A DNA stretch of 64,000 nucleotides from Ananas comosus (taxonomy: Eukaryota; Streptophyta; Magnoliopsida; Poales; Bromeliaceae): positions 12,756,143-12,820,142 of the forward strand of contig NC_033630.1 of the NCBI RefSeq assembly GCF_001540865.1, given 5' to 3'. How positions within the stretch are numbered: position 1 is the first letter of the stretch; each line of letters opens with the position of its first letter. Made by a program: the position numbers and the translations under genes. The notes beneath the pieces are model-generated. The model was given only the letters and a program-made list of their open reading frames with translations. It made no database searches and had not been told where the DNA came from. Shown here piece after piece: positions 34,345-45,014 of this stretch.

Positions 34345-34666
34345 CAAGGATTTAAGTGCCGTGGTACGGGATTGTGTTTAAAACTTGCCGATACGTTGCG
34401 TGCCAGGTTGTGTTGATATGTGCCGGTACATTGCGTGCTGGGTTGTGTCGATGTGTGTCGGTTATAAAAAATTTATGTATATTCTAACTATTTAAGATGT
34501 ATTTTTATCGGATATTTTGAACTTTATTAAGAAAATACTGACTAATTTAAAAAATAGAGGGTTTTAAACTGTGCTATCGGCATAGAAATTGTATCGTATC
34601 GATATTTTATTAGCACAATATGATACGGTAAATACAATTGGTGCCAAATAGATATTTAAATCCTTG
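34345..34666. mobile_element. hAT-type MITE with exact 8-bp TSD
   Basis: 322 bp with 11-bp terminal inverted repeats CAAGGATTTAA. Exact 8-bp target duplications CACTCAAG flank it at 34337-34344 and 34667-34674. Eight-base duplications and short TIRs fit the hAT superfamily. The interior has repeated GTTGTGT-GAT-TGTGCCGG words and no coding capacity. Confidence 0.9.
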
Positions 34667-34674
34667 CACTCAAG

Positions 34675-35433
34675 TGCCTGTATTGAAAAAGAATACTTTG
34701 AATCATTTCGTTTTATGTGTTTGAATTTGTAATAAAAAAAAAAAAATTTGGGAACTTGTGTACAAGGCTATACAGCATTTTAACATTCGGAGGATATTCT
34801 TGGAGAAATATTCAGGGTGTTTGACAATTTTTTTTCCTCCAAAGTTTTACTAAAAAAGTATATATGAAAATGTGAGAATTTTGACATGCTATATGTATCA
34901 TTCAACACTTAATTCTAAACATTCATTCATCATTAAATGGAAATTAGTTCAAAAAATACTTACCCTTGTTCACTACATCACTATGTATTTTTAGAAGAAT
35001 ATTATTATACAGAAATATATAAGACAAGAGGTCACTGTGTATCATTCTAGAAACAAAAGGATCAAAAAGAGAGCTCTTACATTATTGTTATATGTACAAG
35101 ACTACACCAACAACATGCATTAATGACCAAACACAGCAAAAAAAAAGAGCTCTGTAATGGCTATACTCAAGTCATAATCTGTAACTCTCAAACCGTTAAA
35201 AATCAAAACTACTGCAGGCCAAGAAAATCCTAGGAGAAAGTAGCGTACACCAAGTAACAGAAAATGGAGTACGAAGCGACAAACCGACGGTACCAATGGT
35301 AGAAATTTCCCTTTTCAGTAGTTCTTCCAATTGAGCCGATCTACATGTCATAAACTCCTTTGAAAGTTTCTATGAAGCCGTGAATCTGTAAGTGTTTCGA
35401 AAAGAAAGAGTGAGCAAACGAACGATGCATCCA
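34675..35433. other. Convergent intergenic region and NAC 3' UTR
   Basis: The RING (+) and NAC (-) genes point toward each other here. Sequence up to about 35050 is AT-rich and featureless. From about 35050 to 35433 it probably is the NAC 3' UTR, since composition becomes more balanced. No further gene seen. Confidence 0.45.
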
Positions 35434-37624
35434 TTAGCTATAACCAATGGAAGAAAAACTTCCTGTGAAACGGCTTGCGTATTGGAACAGAACATAAAGT
35501 ATTAGACCAACTATTGCCACTGTAAAAGCACCAACAAACAAACGCTTCAAACCAGCCGATGTACGATCTCTCAGTGGCACAAAGAAGCCCCGTATGACGC
35601 TCCTGTTGTAGCTAATGCCGTTGATCAAAGTACCTGACTTTGGTGAATCATCATCGGAGCCAAGTGAGCTCTTCGACTCCGTGATCTCTTTAACTAGATC
35701 AACAAGGCTATAGTGATCGACAAGCTTGACGGACTGATTAACTGACTCCGCCTCTCTCGTTTCCATTTTGTGAAGTTGGACTTGAAGTCTGCTCTTAGTG
35801 CCGGATGCCTCAGCGACTTTTTTATGCCTTTTTCGTATCTGAATTCCCGCGTCGTTGTTTTCGTTCATGTGGGTCAAAGCTTTACCGTCAAAGAACTCAT
35901 CTTCCAAGTTGGTTGCAGGAAAATTATGATTAGATTCTGTTAGCCAGTTACCATTAGAAGCGAAAGGAGCATCTGTGTTTCCCATTGCAAGATCTTCGAA
36001 CAAATTGTAGTTATAGCTATCAGGATTAGAGTACAGAATACTGTAGATATCCTCCTCCAATAGGAAGTTCGAGTCGTCTAGAATATTCTGTTCAACACTA
36101 GAATCGACAGGCTCCAACTTTGGTTCCACGGAAGTGACACCTTCCTGTGAGATCTTAAGAACAGAATGATCAGCATTTTCGCAGTCGATATATACATATT
36201 GAAGACTACGATTTTGGCTGGATAGTTATTAGTAAAATGTCCAGGAAAAACTATTTACAAATAAGCATTGCTCATTTTCATCTATTGTGCCAACTACAGG
36301 AACATCTACCAAGTCTTAGTGGGATGTATTTAATGGTTAAACAAATACTATTCAAGCTATTAAAGCTATTGCAGGTTAGAATATACCTCTGGTTCAACTT
36401 TTAGATCTTCTGGAGCGGTGATTCCAGAAAAGTTGGGATCCAAGAGCTCATTAAGCCAATCTTCGATATCATCAACATTATCAGCTGGGCTTGTTGATTT
36501 GTGGCAGATCACTGATTCGGTTGTCTCATTTGGCTGCTGCGGGTGGTTATTGACCTCCTCAGGTAGAGGCGAATTATCGGCTTCTGACGGCAATCCGTTT
36601 CTCTTGGTAACACGACATAGAACGTACGCATCCTGTTGCATAAACAACATTTAACATAAGGGTTAACCTGCAATTTAACATGATTAAGTTTATTCTTAAG
36701 TAAGTTGACATATTCGAAGTAAAATTATTGTTACCTTCATATCAGGGGCAGCTTTACACTCATTTTCATCGATGTAATATTCATGCATAATCCAATCCGT
36801 CCGCTTTCCAGAAGGGGGGCGACCTTCGTGGAAAACTAAGGTTTTCTTGCTCCCTATAACCCGGTTCTGAGACTTGATGTTCCGGTCCTTTCCAGTTGAT
36901 TTCCAGTAACCCCCTTCGGTCGCCCTATTCGATCGTGAGCCATTGGGATACTTTCGGTCGCGAGAAGTAAAGAAATGCCACTTGCTATCTCTGGTCGGGA
37001 TTTTACATTTTGCTGCAAAAAGGAAAATTTTTTTAAAAAAGAACGAAACAAAAGAGAGAAAGAAATGGTAAGAATCCAAAACACGCGAAATGTCGAACCA
37101 ATTCCATACTTTACTATCTAAAAGCTATGTAGAAGCTGCCATAGAGATATAGGCCTTGAAGCTACTTAAACAGGAAAATAAATAAAAAGAAAGCACCTAT
37201 TATCTGATGCAACCAGTATAAATTTAAACTGCATAAGATAAATTTATCCCTCGCAATCTTAATTAGTTCTACCCAGAAGCTTACTCTGGTTGAACTCAAA
37301 AGTAAAATAGGTCCCAAAAATTAGGAGAGCAAAGAAAAATTTCGGAGGAAGTCGAACTTTCTCCATTTCTCATATCATTAGATCAACTCATTGAGCTTCA
37401 TAGGAAGCGATGTTACGGCAGGAAGCGATGTTACGGCATAGCATTCGAGTTCACTTACCAGGTAAATCCCATGGTTCATGTTTATATATGTCCACCTCTG
37501 GTATAATATTGAAGTCGATTTTCTGGCCATGTACTTTCCTCTTCAGATAGTGAGATATAAGTTCTACGTCGGTCGGATGAAACCCGAATCCAGGCAGCAG
37601 CGAGGTGGCGCTCAGAGACTCCAT
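35434..37624 (-). CDS. Membrane-tethered NAC transcription factor, 466 aa
   Basis: Coding exons, in order on the minus strand: 37624-37459, 37012-36735, 36632-36387 and 36144-35434. All junctions are GT-AG and the 1401-nt frame is continuous. The NAC domain spans about residues 9-155: [20 protein letters not shown] (subdomain A), [13 protein letters not shown] (B), [20 protein letters not shown] (C), [10 protein letters not shown] and [10 protein letters not shown] (D), WIMHEY (end of D) and YVLCRV (E). The long acidic C-terminal half ends with a transmembrane segment at about residues 433-452 ([20 protein letters not shown]) and a 14-residue tail. This is the NTL class: the protein is held in ER or plasma membrane and released by proteolysis under stress to act in the nucleus. 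A basic stretch IRKRHKK (about 333-339) may assist nuclear import. The first ATG of the exon was used; the A subdomain starts nine residues later. Which NTL orthologue it is cannot be fixed here. Confidence 0.92.
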
Positions 37625-37643
37625 TTCATAATATGTTCTTCAG

Positions 37644-39381
37644 CTGGTAACAAGAAACTACATTCATTAAAAACCAAATAAGACTAATACTCGAAACTTA
37701 CAGAATAAATTTAAATTTCATGTCTTAGAAGCAAGCATATCAAAAGTTAAAAATAGGAAATGCGAAAAGCATAAGGTATACTTCAATTCATCTCCTTTCG
37801 TAGCTTCGACTAAATTACTCGGAATAAATATTAAAATTTGCATCTGAAGAAACATGTTACCATGGATTAGTCATACAGCAGCAGATGATGTAAAAGCAGC
37901 ACAAGGTATCAGCAACAAATTGCGAATAAAAAGATCATAAAATATCCTTCTCCAGATTCAAAATTTTTCAGAGAGTAAATTCATGATGATTGAGGAGGAA
38001 AGAGGAAAAAGGAGTTTAATTGCAACAGTAACTAATCCATCCTCAAACATTGGTTTATTTAGATGATTCTAAATGATCATGAACTATACATCAATTTAAT
38101 GTGGTGAGGTTGATTGAGGGAGAGAGATATAAGGAAATGAATTGGAAAGAGAACAACAATAAAATATCAAATTCCAGTTATATCTAAGCTTCAGTCCAAG
38201 GGTTGACCCAGAAAAGAAAAAATGTGTTTACTTGGTAGCTAAGTTTAGTAAATAATATCTATTAGGACCAAAGAAAAAAAAAAGTAACACAATAAAATTC
38301 CAAGGAACTAAAAAACAAAATTGTAGCTATTTCATTATTAGAGTCAGCACCAAATAAGCGAAATCACGAGGAAAAGGACTCCACCAAATAAGCGGAATCA
38401 CAAGGAAAAAGGGAAAATCGCATATAAATTAGTCAAAAAAGTACAAAACAAATAATTTGAAGCGCAAATTAACAAAATTTTACAACAGAAAAGGGAAAAA
38501 TCACATATAAATTGGTCGGGAAAACAAATACAAAAAAAAATAATTTGAAGCGCAAATTGACGAAATTTAAGAATACAAAAAAAAAATGTTAAGATGACCA
38601 ACGAATCAAATCCTCTTCAATCACCAAAACCCCCCCACAAAAAAAAGGAAAAAGCTTTTTTCCTATACCCTAATAATCCATCTCAAAAAACCCCCCAAAA
38701 AACACCAAATTAAATCGAATTAAAGAGAAGGACATAACACATCAACAAATACACCTCAAAAACCCCTAAAAATTCACCAGATTGAGCCCCCAGAATAAGC
38801 GTAAAAAGAGCAATTGCCCCTCTCCTAGGGCATCGTCGATAGAATTCGCCCACAATTGCACCAAAATGCCACCTTTAATCCAAAAAAAAAAAGAAAAAAC
38901 CTTTTTCCCTCGCAACCCAGTAAACCACCAACAAAACCCCAAAAAAATCCCCCAAAAGACCATCAAATTAAATCGGAAAAAAAAAGCGTAAGAGAGAGAG
39001 CAATCGCCCCTCACCTAGGGCATCGTCGATAGAATTCGTCAACAATTACACCAAAATGTCACCTTTAATCCAAAAAAAAAACCTTTTTTCCCTCACAACC
39101 CAGTAACCCACCAACAAAAACCTAAAAAAATCCCCAAAAACCATCAAATTAAATCGGGGAAAAAAAAAAGCGTAAAAGAGAGAGCAATTGCCCCTCACCT
39201 AGGGCATCGTCGATAGAATTCGTCAACAATTACACCAAAATGTCACCTTTAATCCAAAAAAAAAAACCTTTTTTCCCTCACAACCCAGTAACCCACCAAC
39301 AAAAACCTAAAAAAATCCCCAAAAACCATCAAATTAAATCGAGAAAAAAAAAAGCACAAGAGACAGCAATCGTTCCCTCAC
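37644..39381 (-). other. 5' UTR intron of the NAC gene
   Basis: On the minus strand, a donor CACTAG|GTGAGGG at 39382/39381 and an acceptor TTACCAG|CTGAAG at 37644/37643 bracket a 1.74-kb intron, leaving 19 nt of leader before the coding ATG. The intron contains the tandem array 38640-39390 and a smaller two-copy repeat of about 95 bp at 38395-38580 (CATATAAATT-GTC..., AATAATTTGAAGCGCAAATT). Splicing is inferred from the sites only. Confidence 0.6.
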
Positions 39382-39390
39382 CTAGTGCAT
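38640..39390. repeat. Tandem array of about 185-bp units with repeated splice-donor context
   Basis: Units begin near 38811, 39001 and 39185, with a last partial unit at 39367 and a diverged first unit at about 38640-38800. Each has CAATTGCCCC, CCTAGGGCATCGTCGATAG, ACACCAAAATG, poly-A, AACCCAGTAA, CCATCAAATTAAATCG. On the minus (transcribed) strand the units carry CATCG-type ATGCCCTAG|GTGAGG, the same context as the presumed real donor at 39382. The spacing is 190, 184 and 182 bp. Confidence 0.88.
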
Positions 39391-39508
39391 CGTCGAGGAG
39401 GAGGTGATGGGGGAGAGGGGAGCAGGTGGAGGTAGGAGTCGTCGACGACGACGAAGTCGTTGTTGCGTTCCCCCCTCCTCCCCCTATTGTATTATATTTC
39501 GCAGTAGC

Positions 39509-39547
<39 letters not shown>

Positions 39548-39720
39548 TGTGTGTGTGTGTGAGAGGGAGCGTTTGAATGCGAAAGTGTCCCTCGCTTTCC
39601 TCCGACGCGGTTTTTAAGCGCGGATGCGGTCCCATCACCATACCCGGTGAGGATACCGCCCACTCATGCTCTCCCGCACTACACGGCATGTTTGTTTCCC
39701 CGAAGCTGAAAATGAAGTTT
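39382..39720 (-). promoter_or_regulatory. NAC first leader exon and promoter-proximal region
   Basis: GC-rich purine/pyrimidine stretch (GAGGAGGAGGTG, GTCGTCGACGACGACG) followed on the plus strand by GA and GT dinucleotide runs at about 39509-39560. A minus-strand AATATAATACAATA near 39485-39500 is a weak TATA-like candidate. The leader exon ends with ATG-CAC-TAG, a two-codon uORF whose stop ends exactly at the splice donor. Confidence 0.45.
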
Positions 39721-40220
39721 AAATTGAATTAGAATTTCGAGTGAATTAAATATCAGATGAATGTTTTTTTAAAAAAAATTATCAAATAATATATTATAGT
39801 ATTTTGGACATATTGAAAATTTCGTAGTGAATTAAATTTCAGACCAAATTTAAATTTCAAAGTTATAAAATAACAAGTTTAAAATTTAAAAACTAACAAT
39901 ATCAAATTTAAAATTTAAAATTTTAAAATATCAAATTTAAAATTTAAACTTTAATAAAATTTAAAATTTTAATTTATTAATTATAATTATAAAATTATAA
40001 ATTTTAAAAATTTTATATTTAAATTTAAACTAAAATTCTCTCTCTCTCTCTCTCTCCACTCAAGTGGGTTGGAACAAGCTTGTTCCAACCCCGGGTGGGA
40101 ACAAGTGTTCCCATCATAACGGGTTCCCACCATGAAAAAATTGTGTTTGGGTATAAAGGGAGGATATCCCTTTATCCCCCCTTTATACCCGAGGCAAACG
40201 GGGTGTAATAGAATTTTTTT
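39721..40220. other. AT-rich intergenic DNA with palindromic patch
   Basis: 39721-40030 is monotone A/T words (TTTAAAATTTAAA). 40050-40200 holds inverted words GGTTGGAACAAGCTTGTTCCAACC and GGTATAAAGGGAGG / CCCCCTTTATACC, probably a degraded MITE. Confidence 0.45.
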
Positions 40221-40495
40221 TCCATCCGAGGTGAGACCAAGACTACTGAGACATTACAAATTCGTGGTATAGTATTTCGTATTGTATAGTACTTAAACCT
40301 CACGCTTTCGGCTGATGTTCGTTTATAGTACCAATTGTAACGATTTGGTCTCGACCCGTTAATAATAATAACTCGTTGAGTCTAAATCATTAGCTTAAAA
40401 TTACACTCAGTTATTATTACTAAATTAGATGACTCTTGTATTTATAATCAGAACCTATTTTCCATCTAAGGTGAAATTATTATTAGGACATTACA
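40221..40495 (-). mobile_element. Degenerate TRIM copy, relative of 15374-15766
   Basis: The right LTR (40336-40495) begins TGTAACGATTTGGTCTCGAC and ends AGGACATTACA, with GTTATTATTACTA inside. The end of the left LTR is at about 40258 (GAGACATTACA). GTACCAA before the right LTR corresponds to the minus-strand primer-binding site. More decayed than the 15.4-kb copy. Confidence 0.7.
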
Positions 40496-40836
40496 AATAT
40501 AATGAATTTAAAAATAAAAAAGCAAGACATTTGACTAATCAAAAGATGATGTCACAATTCATATTTAATAATAATGTATGTATGTTTAAATTTTGAAGGC
40601 CACAAAGAGGAAGAGTGGGAGCCACATTGTTGTTAGAAAAAGTTATGAGGAAGATGCATAGAAACAACCTTAGAAGGACTTGGGGGCTCCACCACTCAAT
40701 CCATAAAGAATCTTTCTTGCTTGTGGGATTGGCTGCTCCAAAGAAGCAGTTATTTGCCTTTTGTGGGATTGGCTTTTGAGGTGCTTCAAATTGCTTCTGC
40801 TCCCAGAAGCACTTATTTGCCTTTTGTGCTGAAGTT

Positions 40837-41322
40837 AGCTACTTATGTTTAGTTTTGCAGTAAAACCAAAGGTTTAAAATTAGAGCCGCTGCTTTTAGTT
40901 ATCGATTTCACATATGGGGAAGCTCAAAATTTTTCTATTTTCAAGCATTTTATCAGAGCAATTATTGCTTAAAATAGAAGTAGAACTAGGATAAAACAAG
41001 CTCTCAGAGCTGTAAAGGCGGAGAGTTGTGTGTTGTATGTCGGTAACGCACATCAGTCTAATTTCTACAAGCAAAAACTTAGCTACTTATATTTAGTTTT
41101 GTCGTAAAACTAAAGGTTTAAAATTAGAGCTGCTGCTTTTAGTTATCGATTTCACATTTGGAAAAGCTCAAAAGTTTTCTATTTTCAAGCATTTTATCAG
41201 AACAATTATTGCTTAAAATAGAAGTAGAACTAAGATAAAACAAGTTCTTATGAGTTGCAAAGGCAAAGACTTGTGTGTTGTATGTCTGTAACGCACATCG
41301 GTCTAATTTCTACAAGCAAAAT
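40837..41322. repeat. Two-copy tandem duplication, 244-bp unit
   Basis: 40837-41080 and 41081-41322 share AGCTACTTAT, GGTTTAAAATTAGAGC, TTTTAGTTATCGATTTCACA, ATTTTCAAGCATTTTATCAG and AACGCACATC in register, at roughly 90 percent identity by eye. No coding capacity. Confidence 0.9.
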
Positions 41323-43764
41323 TCAAAATTAGAAATCAAAATGAGTTGTTTTTTTCTTTTTAAGTTCCTTCTCACTAGGTGTTTAAATAGTTAATTAAAA
41401 AAAATATTTATAGTAGAATATGATTTATTAAATGTATTCGTACTGATCCTTACGTGTGTAGAGTGGAAACAAGACAAAAGTAATGCCTATTTAGTTTCGA
41501 TACTCTGGTAACTGCTAAATCGATTGAAGTAAGACGACTCAGTGAATAGTACTAAAACAAACTTTGGTTTAGTGGGGCTAAGATTTATAATTAGAAATAA
41601 AAGAGAAAAAAGAGGAATGGAAAAGGAACAAAGAAAAGAAGAGAAGGGCTATTTTCTATCTATGGTTCATGATTCATTTCCAACCACCCCAATGAGTGGT
41701 CAAAGGTGGAAGTTTTAAGTAACATAATGTGATGGGACACAAAACAAAATTCTCCTATTGACTAAAAGAGAGCACTATTTATTATTATTATTATTATTAT
41801 TATTGCTTAATTAGAACACCAAGCTCCATTATTATGCACCCACTTGTTTTGAGTACCCTCCATATTTGTCCACTACAATTTGATGAAAATAGCAATGTAA
41901 TTTGTCTCAATTTTTATTACAAAGCCACCACACACATTAATAATGGCATGGAAAAGGAAATTAATAGCAATTATAACAAAGAGTTGGAGTTGAAAAATAC
42001 AAAAGTTTCAGTAGCATGCACACACAAAAGATTTAGCAAAATTAAAGCAAATAACAAAAGGAAAAAATTTTAGACCCCCCCAAAATCTTAAACCTAAAAT
42101 AAGCTTATAAAAATTTAAGCTACTCCTATATATAAAAAGAACAAATATTTATATTGGACACTAGTTCTAGAAGTATGAAACATATGCTAGAGTAAGTAAG
42201 CGTAGAAGATACCATAGATTTTTTTTTTTTTTTGCCTTCTATTTTTAATTATCTATGGACTAAAATTTGGTGCTAAATCAATCAAAAAGAAAAAGAGGGA
42301 AAGAAAAAAAAAAGCTTTATCTTCTTCTTCTTCTTCTACAAGAAAACTTGTCACTCCTTTTTGTTTGGCAACATCTACTAATGGGGCAGCTTTAATTGGA
42401 ATATTATGTTGTTGATGTAACAACTTTTGGTTTCATAATAGTGAAGTGCAACCAACCAATGTTAGTAAGACAAAAAAAAAAAAGTCATTTTCTCTTGATA
42501 AATTAATATGAAAAAGAAATTTTAAAAAAATCATAGTGCCCCATTGTGGGGGCAGTATGAAAACAATGATATGCTACATGAGTACCATAAGATCACTTTA
42601 GTTGCTTTTGTTAAAGTTTGAAGCCATTATCTCTAAGAAGCATTTTTGGAAAAGCACATGCTTTTTTCAGATATTGGTACAAAAAGGATGAGAAAAAGTA
42701 AAAGCATCACTATGTTTAAATCTTTTCATTTGTGCTTTATATTTTATTCTTATCTTTTCATTCATTTTATATTGATTGATTAGAATAGATAGTGTAGAAT
42801 AGCGTATCTTACCGGAACACTAAGTGGTATAGATTTTGATTTAATTATGGTGCTTTCGATTTTAGTGTACAATAGTATAAAGATTTTAGAACGTACAGAA
42901 ACTATATAAATTGTAATCTATTTATAAATGTTGCGTTTGATCTGCTATCTTATATGTACTGTAAAATTTATGCACACCAGATTGATTCTGGTGCCCATCA
43001 ATTCTTAAAAAAAAAAGAAAAAAAAAGAGTACAATTTCTCTCTAGTCAAGTGTCTAGAAAAAGAAAAGTTAATTGCCCCACCTAAACTTTTGCTTCTTTG
43101 TAGTCATCTAAATTTTTCAAAATTTTATCTATCTAAAACTTCTAAAGTTTTGCAGTCGATCGTTTAATTTTACATTTTATCAATTTAAATTGACTAATAT
43201 CAGCCAAATGATCAAAAAATAATAATGAACGCATACCGATAATCTAGCAAAATCTTTTTAACGGTAAAATCCAATCTTAATAAGTATGTATATAAATTAA
43301 TCTCTAGCATTTGTTTTTACAAATCAAATGTGAGAATTATTGCCAATTTTATCCACAAAAGTATTCTTTGACATTAAATTGATGAAATATGAATCTACCT
43401 TTTAAAAGTTGGAACGTCGAATATAAAATTTTAAAAGTTTAGATGCCAATCTGCAGTAAAAATATATAGAACTTACCTGAATTACGCACCATTTTAAATT
43501 GACTATTTGAACTTTTAAAATTTATGATTTTACTATTCAACTTTTCAATTTGTTTGATTTCAGGCAGACAACAGTCTTTTAACTTCAAAATTTAAGCTAA
43601 TTATTTATTTTAATAAACTTATAGCTACGAGAATTACATAAAATATGCTGACTAAATTTGTAAAGATAAACGACGCATTCAAATTTCAAAGTTAAAGTGC
43701 CGTTGACCGACTCAAATCAAATAAATTGAATTATTAGATAGTAAAATTAGAATTTTGAAAGATC
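41323..43764. other. Intergenic DNA, no gene seen
   Basis: AT-rich, with an (ATT)n run near 41780-41803, a CTT run near 42319-42336 and several A-runs. An open frame at 41834-42073 has no domain or splice partner. Confidence 0.5.
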
Positions 43765-44020
43765 GGATAGTTTTTTTTAGAAAGAGAGAGAAAAATAACA
43801 CGCTATTTGCTTCTTTCACTGAGCAATTGAATTTACCTGTACGAAGGAAAGTTGTAAGGGCCCCGGGAAAAGCTAAAAGGCAAAAGAAAAAGGATCTAAA
43901 AAGAAAAGCAAATATAGGCGTCGAAACAAAGAGTCTAACAAACAGAGACGTTACCAGCTCTGGACAGTTGAATCAAAATACTCTATAATTCCAGTAATGC
44001 GTTGAATGACCTTTTAGTTC
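43765..44020 (-). mobile_element. Probable LINE 3' end fragment
   Basis: T-run followed by GAAAAATAACACGCTATTTG and CTTCTTTCACTGAGCAATTG: reverse-complemented, a diverged version of the shared tail. The following GC-richer sequence (AGGGCCCCGGGAAAAGC) resembles the position of the LINE body at 17590. The limits are approximate. Confidence 0.4.
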
Positions 44021-44124
44021 AGTAAGCAATGGCAGATTACATCTGAACCGTCGGATACGGTGGACGGCTGAGATGACGTATAATGTATTCCGGTGCGTAC
44101 AACGGCGCCGTATAATTAAAGCTT

Positions 44125-44157
<33 letters not shown>

Positions 44158-44257
44158 NNNNNNNNNNNNNNNNNNNNNNNNNNNNNNNNNNNNNNNNNNN
44201 NNNNNNNNNNNNNNNNNNNNNNNNNNNNNNNNNNNNNNNNNNNNNNNNNNNNNNNNN
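44158..44257. other. Assembly gap (100 N) beside a poly-A run
   Basis: Exactly 100 N after about 30 A, a conventional placeholder length. Sequence on the two sides may not be contiguous. Confidence 0.98.
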
Positions 44258-45014
44258 TCGGCGGCGATGGACCCGATCACCCCATTGATGGCGACATCAA
44301 GTCAGGACGCCATGGCGATGCGGCTTTGTTGTGCTGCAGCTGCCTCAGAGAGGTGAAGGTGATGTCGTACGAGTTGAAGGAGTTGATGTTGCTCTGCAAC
44401 TTTACGCGAGTTGGACGCATAGAAGTCAGACCGCCGCAGCACACGAGTTAGAAGTGTCGACGTTGGGCCGCGGCAACGTGAAAGTCACAGATTGCCATAA
44501 TACTGGAGCTTGGGGTGGCGGCGACGTCGGGATGACGACGACGAAGGAAAACTTCTTTTCCTTTCCTCTGTTGACATACGTAAGAGAAAAAGAGGAAGTT
44601 GGGGTCACATGGTAAAACATAGGTTGATGATGATTTTTTTTTTTTTATCTCTTCCTCTCATTTCTATCCACTCCTCTTTTTATAAACTGTGCTTAATGCT
44701 AGACGAGCCCGTTATTGTTGGGTTAGTAGTGGAGTGGGTGATGGGATAATGGGTGGTTAATGAATGGTGGAGTAATGGGATAGTTAATAGATAGTGGAGT
44801 AATGAGGAGTTTGGAAAGTTTGTTTTAGAATTGAACGGGTTCATCAAATGAGATAATACTGAGCAGTGGGAAGTTGTCAGGATTTCTTTTTAATCTCTCT
44901 CTCTTGGCAAGCCCAACATTAATTGAATATAGGTCCAAATCTGCTGTATTGAAAGGTGCCTCCCATTAGTAATTTATGCACGAACCTAAATATTGGCCCA
45001 ATAAAATATATGTT
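44258..45014. other. GC-rich then AT-rich unassigned sequence
   Basis: 44258-44560 is GC-rich with open frames in more than one register (for example from ATG 44268) but no recognisable domain. It could be the cut-off start of a gene or transposon broken by the gap. From 44690 there are repeated GGAGTAATGGG / GTTAATGAATGG words. Confidence 0.35.

Noticed and set aside
38640..39390. CRISPR-like array
   Set aside because: Units are about 185 bp, adjacent without spacers, and in a plant intron; a simple tandem duplication.
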